Shown here: positions 11,591-23,060 of the stretch, one piece after another
How positions within the stretch are numbered: the stretch's first letter is position 1
Layout of the letters: each line of letters starts with the position of its first letter
From: Datnioides undecimradiatus
Lineage: Eukaryota > Chordata > Actinopteri > Lobotiformes > Datnioididae
DNA: 64,000 bases
Assembly: GCA_008933995.1 (NCBI GenBank)
Contig: WARS01000012.1
Span: 310,001-374,000, forward strand
Direction of reading: 5' to 3'
Translations under genes and position numbers: made by a program
Notes under the pieces: generated by a model
Databases searched by the model: none
What the model was told of the DNA's origin: nothing
Seen by the model: only the letters and a program-made list of their open reading frames with translations

Positions 11591-12589
11591 TCCGCTGCTC
11601 CTGACAAATGAGAGAATTATCACATTTGCTGACATGTGGAGGGGTGGAGGAGAGGCCGAGGAGGAGGGCACTGTCCACTTCTCTAAGCAGGAGATGAATA
11701 GCCCATGCTGTGGCCATTTATCACTGGGGAGGGGAGCGAGGGGGGGCTGTTGGCTGGTTGCTCAGTCACCCTGCTACCCTCTAAAGCCCAAGTCTTCGCT
11801 CGACACACCAGTCAGACTCGCAGCCTCCCCCAGTCCACCAGCTCCGACCTGCGCTAGCCGCAACCGGCCACTTAGTCTCAAACCCACGGCCGTGGAGGGA
11901 AGGGCGACAGAAACACAACACCGACAAAGTGCTGTTATGCGTCACGGCAGCGCTTTTATGCTTACGTCTCTGTATTTCCTTTGTGCGTTGCCTATTTTGC
12001 GCAGAAAAAGCGTCTTCTTCGTCCGCTCTGCGCGACTCGTTCACACAAAGGACTCTGCAGCCGCTCCAGAACACACAGCTCCATCCACGGCTGTACGTCA
12101 GCTGCACGCGATACTTTCGTAAACTCCTGAAAACTGTAGCCAATCACTCGTGACACGACACCGGCGTCTTTTCGGGGGAACAAGACACTGACTGCGATGC
12201 TCTCGCTGGGTAACACCAGAGAGCTCATTACAGCTGCTTTACTGTTTGTAAATAGCAGTGCTTTTTAAGTAGACGGTTTATCCTTGAATAAATGCATACA
12301 TTATCACGACAGTGTCATGCTGCGTACGCTAAACCATGTTTTGTGCAACGTAAGTCACAGTTATGGTAGATCCCTATATCCCGCTGCCGCAGGTCCTGTC
12401 CAAAGCCATGCTGCGGTTTCATCTGACACAAAAAACAAAAACAACAAAACAGAAACAAAAATAAAATCATCACCCTGCTCATGTCACATCCCCGCCTGTC
12501 TACGGTGTGGAGTTGAAGCAGTGCGATGCCAGTGGTTGGGATGAGGCTGAGATGATTGGTTGAAGCCGGCCAGGGAGCAGATCCCACTG

Positions 12590-12680
12590 CAACACTAATC
12601 AGAGCGCGCTTAGCAAGGCCACGTCTCCCCCTATTAATTTACATTCATTATTTAGAATGATTATTTATCCCAGCCGAATA
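12590..12680. promoter_or_regulatory. Small candidate conserved noncoding element
   Basis: A short complex block includes CTATTAATTTACATTC and ATTATTTAGAATGATTATT, a dense array of homeodomain-type TAAT/ATTA cores between a gene-poor stretch and a GT repeat. Function is inferred only from motif density. Confidence 0.25.
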
Positions 12681-12700
12681 CCCAGAGGAGGGTGCATGTG

Positions 12701-12864
12701 AGTGTGTGTGTGTGTGTGTGTGTGTGCGAGGAACTGAATTCGCTTCGTGTTGTTTGTTACTTTCTCAGTCGGGGGGAGGGAAGTAAGGGGAGGGTGACTC
12801 GTGGCCTGGGGGCGGAAAAATGAACAGGAAGTTAGTTTTAGCCTCGCGGCTGAGGAGCCCTGGG

Positions 12865-12924
<60 letters not shown>

Positions 12925-13500
12925 GAGAGAGAGGGGGGGGGTGTTCGATTCTGTACGATCTGCATTCATTAAGAGGAGTCTGATTTGGGACCAAACAAGG
13001 CGAAATAACTTCAAACACTTAAATGTTCAAAGCAGGAAGGAATATGACAGTGCTACGATTCAACGACTTCTTCTCAGGGGACGGATATTATTAATAATAA
13101 TAAAAGAAAAAAAGCTCACTCTGACCTAAACTGATTCTCTGTGCACCAATCTAACACAACACGTATTGAAGTCCGATGTAAAGTAGCTGATCTTATTTGG
13201 GGCGACTCAAACACTTGAACAGGAGCTTGATACAAATTTAGCGCCGCCCGTCCAGAAATAATAATATTAAGGTTAAATTCAGTCGTCTGGCTGTGAGTCT
13301 GAATCCACCGTGATCATCATGACCTCACACTTCTTGTGCAATAATTCAAGTGAAACTACAGAGGAGGTTATGAACCGAGGGTTACCTTTGACCGGCGGAC
13401 CTGTAGGCTTGCAAACACATGCACTCACACGCATAAAGATCCAGGCAGGAGTTAAAGTAGTGAAGTGTGGTGGTGGTGGTGGTGGTGGTGGAGGTGGGGG
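12701..13500. repeat. GT, GA and GGT microsatellites
   Basis: (GT)n lies at 12701-12727. A long (GA)n runs 12869-12932 and ends in a G run to 12941. A (GGT)n/GGA tract lies at 13469-13500. No gene lies between them. The GA tract, about 64 bp with one interruption, is likely to be length-polymorphic. Confidence 0.9.
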
Positions 13501-14599
13501 TGTAGTTATAATACACTTGAGATAAGTTAAAATCCATCTAAAAAATAGTGCCGGGACACTGTAAAGAGCTAAAGTCTTTTCCTCTGACAGCTTGAGGAGT
13601 GAGGATATTAATGTCATCACTCTCCTTTAACCAGCGCAGAGGTGAGAAAGCCGGAGAGCCATTACTTATGTTACACTTCAGCCCGGACAGGAAATTATTC
13701 TTTGTCTGCTGTAATCACACGCGGTGACACGAATCAATACTTGTTATTTTAAAAACAACAAGTCAAATAATAAAGTTATTTTGCTCATTTAATGGTTTTT
13801 CCACTTGGTTACTCATAAGAAGTGGTGTCTATAAATAGAAAAAAACCAACATTTCATAATCCTCTCCTATCTGAACAGTCTGATCTGTATAATCTGGATA
13901 TTCTGTGTTCACTTTACCGTGAACTCTCTAGTTCTAGCCTCTACAGTAAAAGTCATTTTAGTTTTTGCAGGAGAGCCTGAAATAAAACTTAAAATGCCAC
14001 AAATGAAGAACTTACAGCTGCTCCCTCTCTAACCCAACACTGCCCACCCCCCCAAAAAATAAAAAAAACCCCAAAAATTGGAAGGTAGGAGAGTGAAGAA
14101 CATGGTTTTCCTCCGCCGTATGGTTGATCCCGTCCTGACACGTGGCCAGACAGAACAGAACTTATCAAACCGGATCCATCCTCCAGCTTTGACACTTGAC
14201 ATAGAGGTGGGGGTGGGGTGGGGTGTGTGTGCATGTGCGTGTGTGAGGAGGAGGAGGAGATGGTTTGGGGATGTGTGAGTGATGCACACAGCGCACGTAC
14301 AAGTGTGCAGACGCACATGCTGACCTGCAAACACACACTTGCCTTCACACACGCATATACACAGACACAGGAAGCAGGAAGTTTGCGATGGGCTTACCTT
14401 TACCCTGCTCCCTACTATGATACTGTGATCACCAAGTATTTTATCTATCTTTGCCCCCCCCCACCTTTAAAAAACAAAACAACAGGTCTGTAGACAGACC
14501 AACAGGAACTGAGCCGCCAGCCAATAACAGCGCATAATGCTGATCGTTCTATTGGCTCCTGATCTTCCTTCATCGCAGGCAGCCAGTCAGCTAACGCCT

Positions 14600-15060
14600 T
14601 ACTAAACCGGCACGCAGCGATATACAGAAAGAGAGAGAGAGAAATGATGAGCAAAGGAGAGTGAAAAAAAATAAAAAATAAAGCAAGCAGGAAGGACGGA
14701 AATGGACAATAAAGCAGCGGAGAGAGAAAAAACAAGAGAGAAAGAGAAGAGGAGGAAAGAAACAGGGAGAGCGAGGAGAGAAAGACAGAGAGAGGAAGAG
14801 GGAGAGAAGTCCGTTTACCCGGGGAGGCAGAGCTAGAGGAGAGGCTCCTCGGAGACAGATGAAAATAATGAGGACTTTTCTGTCAGGAAAGATTTACAAA
14901 ATCGTACCAGTGTTATTAAAATTTAAAATCTCCCGTTTTTTTTCCTTTCTCTCCCTTCCCACCCTCTTCCTCCCTCCCTTTTTTCCTTTCCCTGTTTTTT
15001 TTCCCTCCTCTTCCAGCAGCACAGCCTTATTACCAGCTCTAATGAGCACCGGGATACACC
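14600..15060. repeat. Homopurine tract followed by homopyrimidine tract
   Basis: About 200 bp of A/G-rich sequence (14625-14815) is followed, after a short complex gap, by a C/T-rich block (14935-15010). Strand-asymmetric tracts of this type can form triplexes. Nothing coding was recognised. Confidence 0.6.
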
Positions 15061-15066
15061 TCAGCT

Positions 15067-15301
15067 CTGTGTGTGTGTGTGTGTGTGTGTGTGTTGGGGT
15101 CCAGGTCCCTAGTGCCAGCTCCATCAGCGCCCCAGATTCCCCAGTCCCTTCGATGGCACACACATCTGCGCGCGCGCACACACACACAAGACACAAACAC
15201 AAAGGTGGGCACACGGATACACGCTGACACACGTCTGCACACAGACACACACATGCACAGCTTTTGATGGCTCTCAGAGGTGGCTGGACATGCGCGCACG
15301 C

Positions 15302-15358
<57 letters not shown>
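15067..15358. repeat. GT and CA/CG alternating tracts
   Basis: (GT)n lies at 15067-15094. A CG-rich alternating tract lies at 15167-15188. A continuous alternating purine-pyrimidine run, mostly CA with a CGCG start, lies at 15288-15357. Long open frames here are microsatellite artefacts. Confidence 0.9.
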
Positions 15359-15359
<1 letters not shown>

Positions 15360-15795
15360 CAGACAGACAGATAACACCCCCCCCCCCCCAAACAAAAACA
15401 GTCTCAGTGAGACAGACATAGACAGACATGAGCCGATAGGCCCAACCCACCTTAAGATATACACACACACACGCACACACACACCCTCCACTAAGAACAA
15501 ACTTAGCTGCAGAGTTGCATCTCTCAGGCCCTCCCCTATCCCTCCTCTTTCCACTAGCAGACCAATAAAATAAAAATCAATGGCTGTCTGAGCCATTCTG
15601 GCTCTCCTCCCTCCAAAACCCTGGGAATATACAGCATGGGAGAGGGGAGGAGGGGGGAGGCAGAGACGGGAGGGAAGGATCAATGTGTTCACAAATGGTT
15701 TGAGTGATGGACATGGAGGTGGAACGCTGGTGGGGGTAAGTCCTAACTAATGCATCGACTTGTTATCACCAACTAATACAAATACATGTTTCATT

Positions 15796-15810
15796 GTGTG
15801 CGCATGTGCA

Positions 15811-15841
<31 letters not shown>

Positions 15842-15853
15842 GTGTACACACAC
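15796..15853. repeat. Alternating purine-pyrimidine tract
   Basis: A 58-bp uninterrupted alternation runs through GTGTGCGCATGTGCACGCGC, then (CA)n, then CGTGTACACACAC. It contains CG steps that favour left-handed DNA. Confidence 0.9.
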
Positions 15854-16148
15854 TGGTACTGATGTGGGGCTCACACATGAACACACACACATATATGACA
15901 CAACAGAAACAGAGATGGGCCTGCTATCAATCCAGTTTGAGTGAAGAAAGGTGAGAAACGTGCGACGCCTCGGTCACGTGACTGAGACGAGGTAGGATGA
16001 GGCAGAAGGATCCAGAACAATCGCGCCGGGTTCATGTTGCTCTGCAGAGATAATGACTTGACCTGTTTGCTGGAGAGATCTGATCCCACCACGAACGCTC
16101 TGCCTATTGTCCCCAAGGGGGTGTTCAAGATAAATGATGATTTTGGAA

Positions 16149-16177
16149 ACGCATGCGCACATGCGCGCACACGCGCA

Positions 16178-16249
<72 letters not shown>
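16149..16249. repeat. 101-bp alternating purine-pyrimidine tract (CG-rich start, then CA)
   Basis: From ACGCATGCGCACATGCGCGC through ACACGCGCACGC into (CA)n, every base alternates purine and pyrimidine for about 101 bp. The CG-rich leader plus a long CA run is a textbook composition for Z-DNA formation. It is also likely to be polymorphic in length. Confidence 0.92.
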
Positions 16250-16252
<3 letters not shown>

Positions 16253-16573
16253 AAACACCCCTCCCACCCCTCCTCGCGCACACACAGCTGGAGTAGGTCT
16301 TTAATTGAAAGCTGTTTACTGTAATTATTCAAAGAAGTGCACAACATCATGTAATTCCCCAAAGAAAAACAATATTTAAGAATGCACCCACACCTTAACA
16401 CTCGCACGCTCACTGTACAGCAAATATAAGATGCTCCATTAGCAACCATGTACAATAAGGACATGAACGTCTACTGCACAAAACTGGATTCATGTTTTCC
16501 CTGCATGTCACCTGTTTTACATAAACGGAAATGTGAAAATGACTCAGTTATTGATTTTTTGTGTAAAAGGTTT

Positions 16574-16857
16574 AGGGCTGCACGTGACAATCATTTTCAT
16601 TTTTGATTCATCTGCTGCTTATTTTCTATTTTAATTAACAAATTATTTGGTCTTCAAAACAGAAGAAAGTAGGAAATAACCTACTACAGCCCCTGGTGAC
16701 TTATAACCACCAAAACTATACGATATTCATCTTAAAATGACAAAAGCAGCCAATTCTCACAGTTGAAAAGCAGGAAAAATCAAATGTTTGGCTTTTTTTT
16801 TTTTTTGCACTGCCTAACAATCGATTAATTGCTTGCTTGACTAAGCTCTGCAGCTCT
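16574..16857. mobile_element. Diverged nonautonomous DNA transposon (teleost MITE)
   Basis: The segment opens with AGGGCTGCA and closes with TGCAGCTCT, giving imperfect 9-bp terminal inverted repeats. Inside it shows the pattern of a family widespread in fish genomes: GACAATCATTTTCATTTTTG near the start, AAATTATTTGGTCTTCAAAA, and AACAATCGATTAATTG near the end. It has no coding capacity. It is a heavily diverged, hence old, copy of about 284 bp lying in the vti1a last intron. The family match is from memory of the consensus; I believe it is a hAT-type MITE but am less sure of the superfamily. Confidence 0.7.
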
Positions 16858-17234
16858 CGCACAAAAATTTTAAACTTTCCATCAAAACCTGTAAGTTATG
16901 CATGGAAATACACCTTAAATCTGGTCGGCGAGTGGACGTTTAGCTCCGCTTCACGACCACATTGGAAAAGAAAATCCCGTTTTCACAAACCTTCTGACAA
17001 AATATAAACCTAATTTCCGATTTAACTGATTTTTTTCCCCATTTATCTAGTAATCCACACGGTTTCTTTTTAGATTTTATTTTCTTGAGATTATTGATCC
17101 CTAACAAAAGACCCTTTTTTGACCTGTATTGACAAAAACATATATATATATTTTTACAACTGAGAAAACTAACATGAAAGATGGACAGGTTTTTATTTGG
17201 AGGACGTGGCCTGAGCAGAATATTTCATGTCAGC

Positions 17235-17700
17235 CTGATTCTCTCTCTCTCTCTTTCTTTCTCTCTCTCTCTGTCTCCCACTTTACTCCCTCTCTTTCTA
17301 CCAACTCGATGCGGGAGAACAGCACCGGGGCTCTACAAGTTCATCCATTTTTTATTTGGCGGCTAACAACCCTGGCCAGCAGCAGCCTAGACTGGGACCC
17401 AGTTCTCTCCCAGAAAAAGTGTTGCAAGGAGGAAGAGAGGGAGGGCAGAAGGAGACGGAGGGAGAGAGGAGAGATAGAGAGAGCAGGGTGGAAAGTAGGA
17501 GGAAATACAGCGTGGGAGGAGAAGTGTGTGTATGCAAGTGTGTGTGAGAGTGGAGGAAGAAAAAGTAGAGAGAGAGAAGGAGATGTGGAGGGAAATGGAA
17601 AACAGAGTGGGTGAAGGAGAAGGAGAAAGAGAGAATACATTGCAACTGTGTCTGGAATTTTTTTTTTTTTTTTACAAACTTTTTTTTTTTTTTTTTTGCC
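17235..17700. repeat. CT-rich, GA-rich and poly-T tracts
   Basis: A (CT)n-type tract (17240-17275), a purine tract (17425-17640) and two T runs (about 17659-17674 and 17680-17697) form a low-complexity block. Open frames of up to 179 codons on the minus strand here are artefacts of this composition. Confidence 0.8.
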
Positions 17701-18269
17701 GGCAGCAATTTGATGTAGCTGCTGCAGCTTCTCCTCATGCCGGTGTGATGTACAGGTGGCTTTCTGAGCCTGCCTGCTTACCTGCCTGAGCCCTCGCCCT
17801 CCTCTGTCTTCCCCGTCTACCTCTATCCTCCCGCGTGTGTCCTCTTTCTGTCTCCGCGCTCTGACATTCGATCCCTTCATTCAGCTGAGTGATATTGCTT
17901 ATTTTCCACTCACCTTTTCTACCTTTTCTCACTCTTGCTGGAGGGCCATGGCGATGGGAAGTTTATTTTTCTGTTTATTTGTTGTTTTTTTTTGTTTGCC
18001 CCATGCGATTGTGACCTCACCAGTTCATGGCCGACAGGAGCAACGTCCGGATCCCTTTTAATTGTCAGCGTGCCCGATGAAGAACACGTCCTCACATCAG
18101 TTTCTGCATGGGTTTCAATTCTCAGGGCAGTTAAGGAAATTAGATGATTTTAATATTTGATTAATGCTGAATTAAACTACTTATAGATACATGTGTTGAA
18201 AGGAAATGCTGACATCCCAGAGTAAATCCTGATTGTGATCATAAAGAAATAAACACGTTACTGACGCCG

Positions 18270-18540
18270 CTTTATTCAACTACAGCCCGACTTGGGGATT
18301 ATAGAATAATACAATATTCCCACACCGTGATAACATGACATTCCTCGGCGTTTCTCCTCTCTGCTAACACAAAATCCCCCTTGTATACATTCTGCGAGGG
18401 CCCGGGGCCAGCTGCAGATCCGATTACTGGCCCCGGCGAAAAAGGGCGTAACATTAGCCATCAGAGCTGCGGGGCCTCCAAAAACTGTGATGTCCATAAA
18501 TTTTTATTGTTTGTTCTGCATTGAAATCTCATTAAAGCAC
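18270..18540. promoter_or_regulatory. Candidate conserved element with a strong GC hairpin
   Basis: A complex stretch combines a perfect 10-bp inverted repeat (18402-18411 and 18427-18436) with CCATAAATTTTTATTG (CDX/HOX-type sites) and TTGTTTGTTCTGCATTG (FOX/SOX-type). This density of developmental factor motifs is unusual for plain intron. Enhancer function is an inference. Confidence 0.35.
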
Positions 18541-18599
18541 ATAAATCATTTGTGCACACTACTGCTCACTTTCACTAAAGGGAGAAAGGGAAACAAGGG

Positions 18600-19290
18600 A
18601 GCGCAGGACACCAGAGGCACTGGTTAAAGGCATTTGCATGCTTTGTTACTGGTACAACAAAGTGGCACAGATTAAGAGGAGAGAGACTGCTCGGGCATCA
18701 CACACACAGTGGTTTTTAATCTAATTATTGCAAGGCTTTTTCCTAACAGAACTTTTCAAAGTGTGTTTTTATTATTGTTACTTTAGCAGAAAAACACTAA
18801 GATATTGTTTTTTTCGTTTTTTTGCTCTGTTAGCGAACGTGTCAGGGAGGCAGGGAGCAACACGTCCACAGGCTGACACCTAACACCAACTCGACTGTTG
18901 TGAAATTTGACCCGACTTCTTCAAGCTCACTGATGAAATGCTCGGACTCGCAATGTAAAAATAGTCACGACACACAAAGGGATTTCATAAAGTTTCTCCG
19001 ACTGTTCAAACACAATTTAGAGATGTGATAATTGGGTAAAAAAAAGACAGGACATCTATTTCCTTATCGGGCCTCGTCTCCCGTAGTTATTAGCTTAAAT
19101 TTTTTTTATACGGGCTGGAATCAAAGCACTTATCTTCACAAGAACTCGTCCCGACAGTTTCATTTTGTGAGGTGCCCCCGAACCCGTTTCCGCTCCAAAC
19201 AAAACCGTTCATCAGATAAGTGCTTTAAACTCTTCGGGCCCAATAAGGCGTGTGTTTGGGATTCCGCGACAAAGACGCGATGAGGATATT
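18600..19290. promoter_or_regulatory. Candidate conserved noncoding element with octamer and TCF-like motifs
   Basis: It contains a perfect octamer ATTTGCAT (18632-18639) and GGAATCAAAGCACTTATC (TCF-type ATCAAAG core at about 19120-19126) in unique, complex sequence. No coding potential is evident. Conservation has not been tested. Confidence 0.28.
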
Positions 19291-21019
19291 AGTGTTTATG
19301 TCTGAGTCTTTTTATTAACTGGTAAGGAAGCTCCTCCGCGTGGTGTTTGTTTGCCATTTTAAATCAACTCTCCAAATATTTGCTCCAAGTCCCGTGTGGT
19401 TTTTAGCTCTGCATCCTGTGTCTCCAGATACACACGATGTTGCAATATTGCCCGCCAGCATGCACGCAAGCACATCTACGCACAGAACATGCGAGCGCGC
19501 ACAAACACACACACACACCCACACAGGCTGACCCACTTCTTATACAAATGTACAAAGCGTCTGCATTGGCCGATCCCAACGATAGCTTCGCCTGCAAACA
19601 TTCCTGTGCTTCTGTGTTAAAAAATAAAACATTTTCCTATATATTATTATATTACCACTTCTCTCTATTACAGTTTGCTCAGATCACTGGTCTTTTCCAA
19701 AACTTGCATCTCTGCTTACCCAAATTTTCCAAATATAAAAGAAAATGCTGGTTTACAGATCCATCGCACGTGAGACAAATGTTTACAAGGTCTACACTGG
19801 CAGCCTACATACAAGCAAAGTGGCTTTAAAAGAGTGCAGTGAGCACCATGCACTGCAAAACTATAAAATAATTTTAAAAAGGCTGACTACATAAATCTGC
19901 ATTTTAAAACACGCAGATGCTTTTTAAAACAAGTTTGACAGGAGTAATGTGTGAGGACTTGTGTAAAATGCTGTCTAGAGATCTGAGTGGTACACGTTTT
20001 TTTCTACTAGAGGACAATAAAAGCAGCTACAGCAGTTCAATAGTTTACTTTTGCCATCAGGGATGTGACAGCAAAAGACCTCTCAGACTAGTGAAATGGG
20101 GAATAAAGTAGATGGTTGACCTCTCTTCAATCTGCCCCGCAGATCAGATATCTAGGACAGCAGGAAGTCCGCCAGTATGGAGAGTGACTAAGCTATTTTC
20201 CTCTGTTGGTATCCAAAGGTCAAAGGTCACATCTGCATGCCAGTGTGGACCAAATGCAGATGCACTGAGCTTGGATTTCACATCGGGGCCACAGGTGAGC
20301 AGGAGAAGAAACCGCGTGTTGAACTTGACCTGGTATCGGTTTTGCCCCGTGCTCTGTCCTGCAGGTACGAAAGGACTGGGCCAGCCAAAGGTCACAGTGT
20401 TAAGACTGCGCTTGCATGCGTGCAAAAGATTACGCAAGGGGGGCAATTTTGCACATGCGTACGTCGGCAATGGGCGAGCGTTGGGCCAAACGTGCGAAAA
20501 CTACAGGAGCGCGTCTGGCCATCTGGTGTGAAATAACACAGAACAATTAAGGATTATGTGAACCATCAGGTAGATCTTGTTTGGACACGCAGGTACAGAT
20601 CACTTTATCCAGCAGGTAAGCGGAGCAGAAAGAGAGAGAGGGAGACAGGAGGAGACTGGGAGAGAGAGAATGTAGGGGTATAATGTCATCCCACAACCCC
20701 CCATTTGACACTACAAGGGAGGCTTTAGTCAGTCTAAATAATCCATGCTGTTCCATTAAATTTGCAGACTAGCTTCCCTAGTCCATGTGTCTAAGCTGTG
20801 AGAGCCTGAGAGAGAGGAAATAGGGGAGGGGTCGAGCTGAGAGAGATGAGAAAGGGAAGTTAGATAAAGGTTCAGACTAGACTCACGCAATAGTCTTTAA
20901 CACGGAAGAAATCACCAGTTAGACCACGTTAAAGCCAGAATTAGATGTCCAGGATGGAGAAAAGACGTGATTTATAAAGAGAATGAGGCAGAAAGAAAGA
21001 GAAGTAAAGAGAAAGAGCA

Positions 21020-23060
21020 AACGTTCACATCCAGCCCTTTGAGTGACACCGATTTGCTCATGATTGCCGGCCAAGCCGCCAAATCTCTCCCCTCGTTCTT
21101 AACCCATGAAAAACAACCACTCGCGCTGTGTGGGGGGAAGCCACCAGTGTGACGGGGATTGTTGCGGTAACAGCGTTATTGACTTGTTGCTCCAGCTACA
21201 TTTGCTTAGTGCTCTGAAGGCCCGATCAATAGACTCTGGGCTCTGAAGCCCTGCTAATCAGGGCCTGCAGCCGTGCGGGGTCAAGCCTTCTGCTAAAACT
21301 CAGTAAAAGGGGAGCAGGGAAACATAAAAACTAAGGGAAGATGCAAGAAAATAGGAAGAGATAGGGGGCAACAGAAAGAGAAGAAGAACTCTAAGAACCA
21401 AAGATGACAGCTTGAGTTAATCGACCAAGAATTCGCCTTCAATTCATTTTTTTTTTTTACCCTTCCACCGCTCGAGGTAAACTCATGTGGCAGTCTCTCT
21501 CTCTCTCGCTCTTTCTCAGCAGCAGTGTGGGCGTGAGGCACCGCGAGAGATGCAGATTGCTGCTTCACCTCTGGTTTCCCAGCAAACCGCGGTTCAAAAG
21601 TCAAGGGGCATCCGGGCTGCTCTGGGACTTTTGGAAAATGCAAGAGCTGATCCATATTTGCAGAATCCAGTTCCGAGATCTCGGGAGGATACGCCGTGCT
21701 TAACGCAGATATGGAAGGAGTTAATCTAAAGCATGTTAACGTGATTATTCAGGAGGGAATAGAAGGGCAGGCCTTTTTGGAAAACCGCCCCGCAGATGAG
21801 CTGATTAATGACACGACATGCATCAGGCTTTTTGACGCGTGCATGGCTGACAAACACACAAAGCACATTGGCAGAAATTATATTTGTTTTTGTTTTGCGG
21901 TCGATGCACCTGGTCACAGCGGCGCGGCGGATGCTGACCCTGAGTCGTGCATCAAGTCCCTTGAATCATCTCCATCTGTAGCCCTACGTTCTGCACATCA
22001 CAGGCCCACTATGGAATGCTATGGGAAATTCATGGGGGAACCGTCCATCAAATATTGATGATCAAGTCGAGCGATGTGGGTCTTCTTGCTGTTTTTTTTT
22101 TTCCCCTTGGTATCTATGGTCACTGCCGCTCTAAGAGACTTCCCACAAGAAATAAACCAAAGAGAAAAGGAGAGGATAGAAAGAGAAAAAGGGCAAAGAA
22201 GGGTAAGGAAAAGGCTAGAAGAGCGTATGGGTGTTCAATATTTTCTTTTGAGAGGCCAGAGCCTGGTTGGCTTCAGCGCAAACAGGGTCTTGATACACTG
22301 GTCCCCGGGTGTAAACACAAACTTGTACGCTGTTTGTGTCATTGTTGTTGCTCTTCCTCGATACTTCCTTCTGTTGTGTTGTCAGCTGGCGAGGTGGGAT
22401 TCTCGTGCCCAGTGACACGGACGTAAAGGAAAGGCGGTTTTCTGTCACACCGGGCTTCTCAGTCGTCTCCTTTCAGTCTTTGTGACAAACTATGGCCAAG
22501 AACGTAGGGTTTTAAAAGGCAGTGGCTTAAATTTCTGCGCAAAATCTGAACTTTATGAGACGAAATTTAAGAAAACTTTTCCTGGTGATGAAAAAGCCCT
22601 TGCGGCTAATGTCTGTGGTGATTTTAGAGGATGCAAATGAGACAGCAGGAGGATAAACGATAAAATAAAAACCGTTATAAAAAAAAAAAAAGGCCACACT
22701 GTGATGGAAATATTGAAACTGCTCATCAATGGCGCCTTGTTCTCCGTCTATGCCACAACCCTCTCAACACCCCCTGGAATACCAACACCCACCACCGCAG
22801 CACAAGTGGAAGTGCAGGGTCAGCAGCGTCTCCTCTGGCCTTGCTGACCAACAGATATTCTAATAATCACCTTGCTTCTGTACTGTCAGGCCTGCAACCA
22901 ATGGACGCCTCGTCCTGCCTTCGCCCTCCATCTCCACTTATACTAGGGGCTTTACGGAGCGGCGCTGCTTCGATACATTAAAACTGCTGCCCCATGATCA
23001 AACGAGCAAATACCTCCCGGGTCAGCAAAGGGCTACCCCACGTCAGTTAACAATGCAGCA
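21020..23060. promoter_or_regulatory. Cluster of complex, CNE-like stretches
   Basis: Blocks near 21030-21290, 21540-22070, 22490-22660 and 22860-23060 are unique and balanced in composition. They contain motifs such as GCATGTTAACGTGATTATTC and GAGCTGATTAATGAC. A 120-codon open frame spans 21696-22058 but starts at a non-ATG codon and has no recognised domain. I read this as regulatory-type DNA, with low certainty. Confidence 0.28.

Noticed and set aside
11445-12122. 225-codon plus-strand open frame
   Set aside because: Its first part is a translated CA microsatellite (His-Thr repeats) after a non-gene context. The rest has no domain, and overlapping frames are open on the other strand.
15039-15692. 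217-codon minus-strand open frame, Cys-Val rich
   Set aside because: It is a translation of GT repeats; length is an artefact of simple sequence that lacks stops.
17341-17880. 179-codon minus-strand open frame
   Set aside because: It is low-complexity Lys- and Leu/Ser/Pro-rich translation of poly-T and purine tracts, with no recognised domain.
18402-18436. microRNA precursor
   Set aside because: The stem is only 10 bp and does not extend; a pre-miRNA needs about 25-30 paired bases.
21696-22058. 120-codon frame with protein-like composition
   Set aside because: It begins at a non-ATG codon, has no acceptor/donor pair that I could match and no known domain, and lies in CNE-like DNA.
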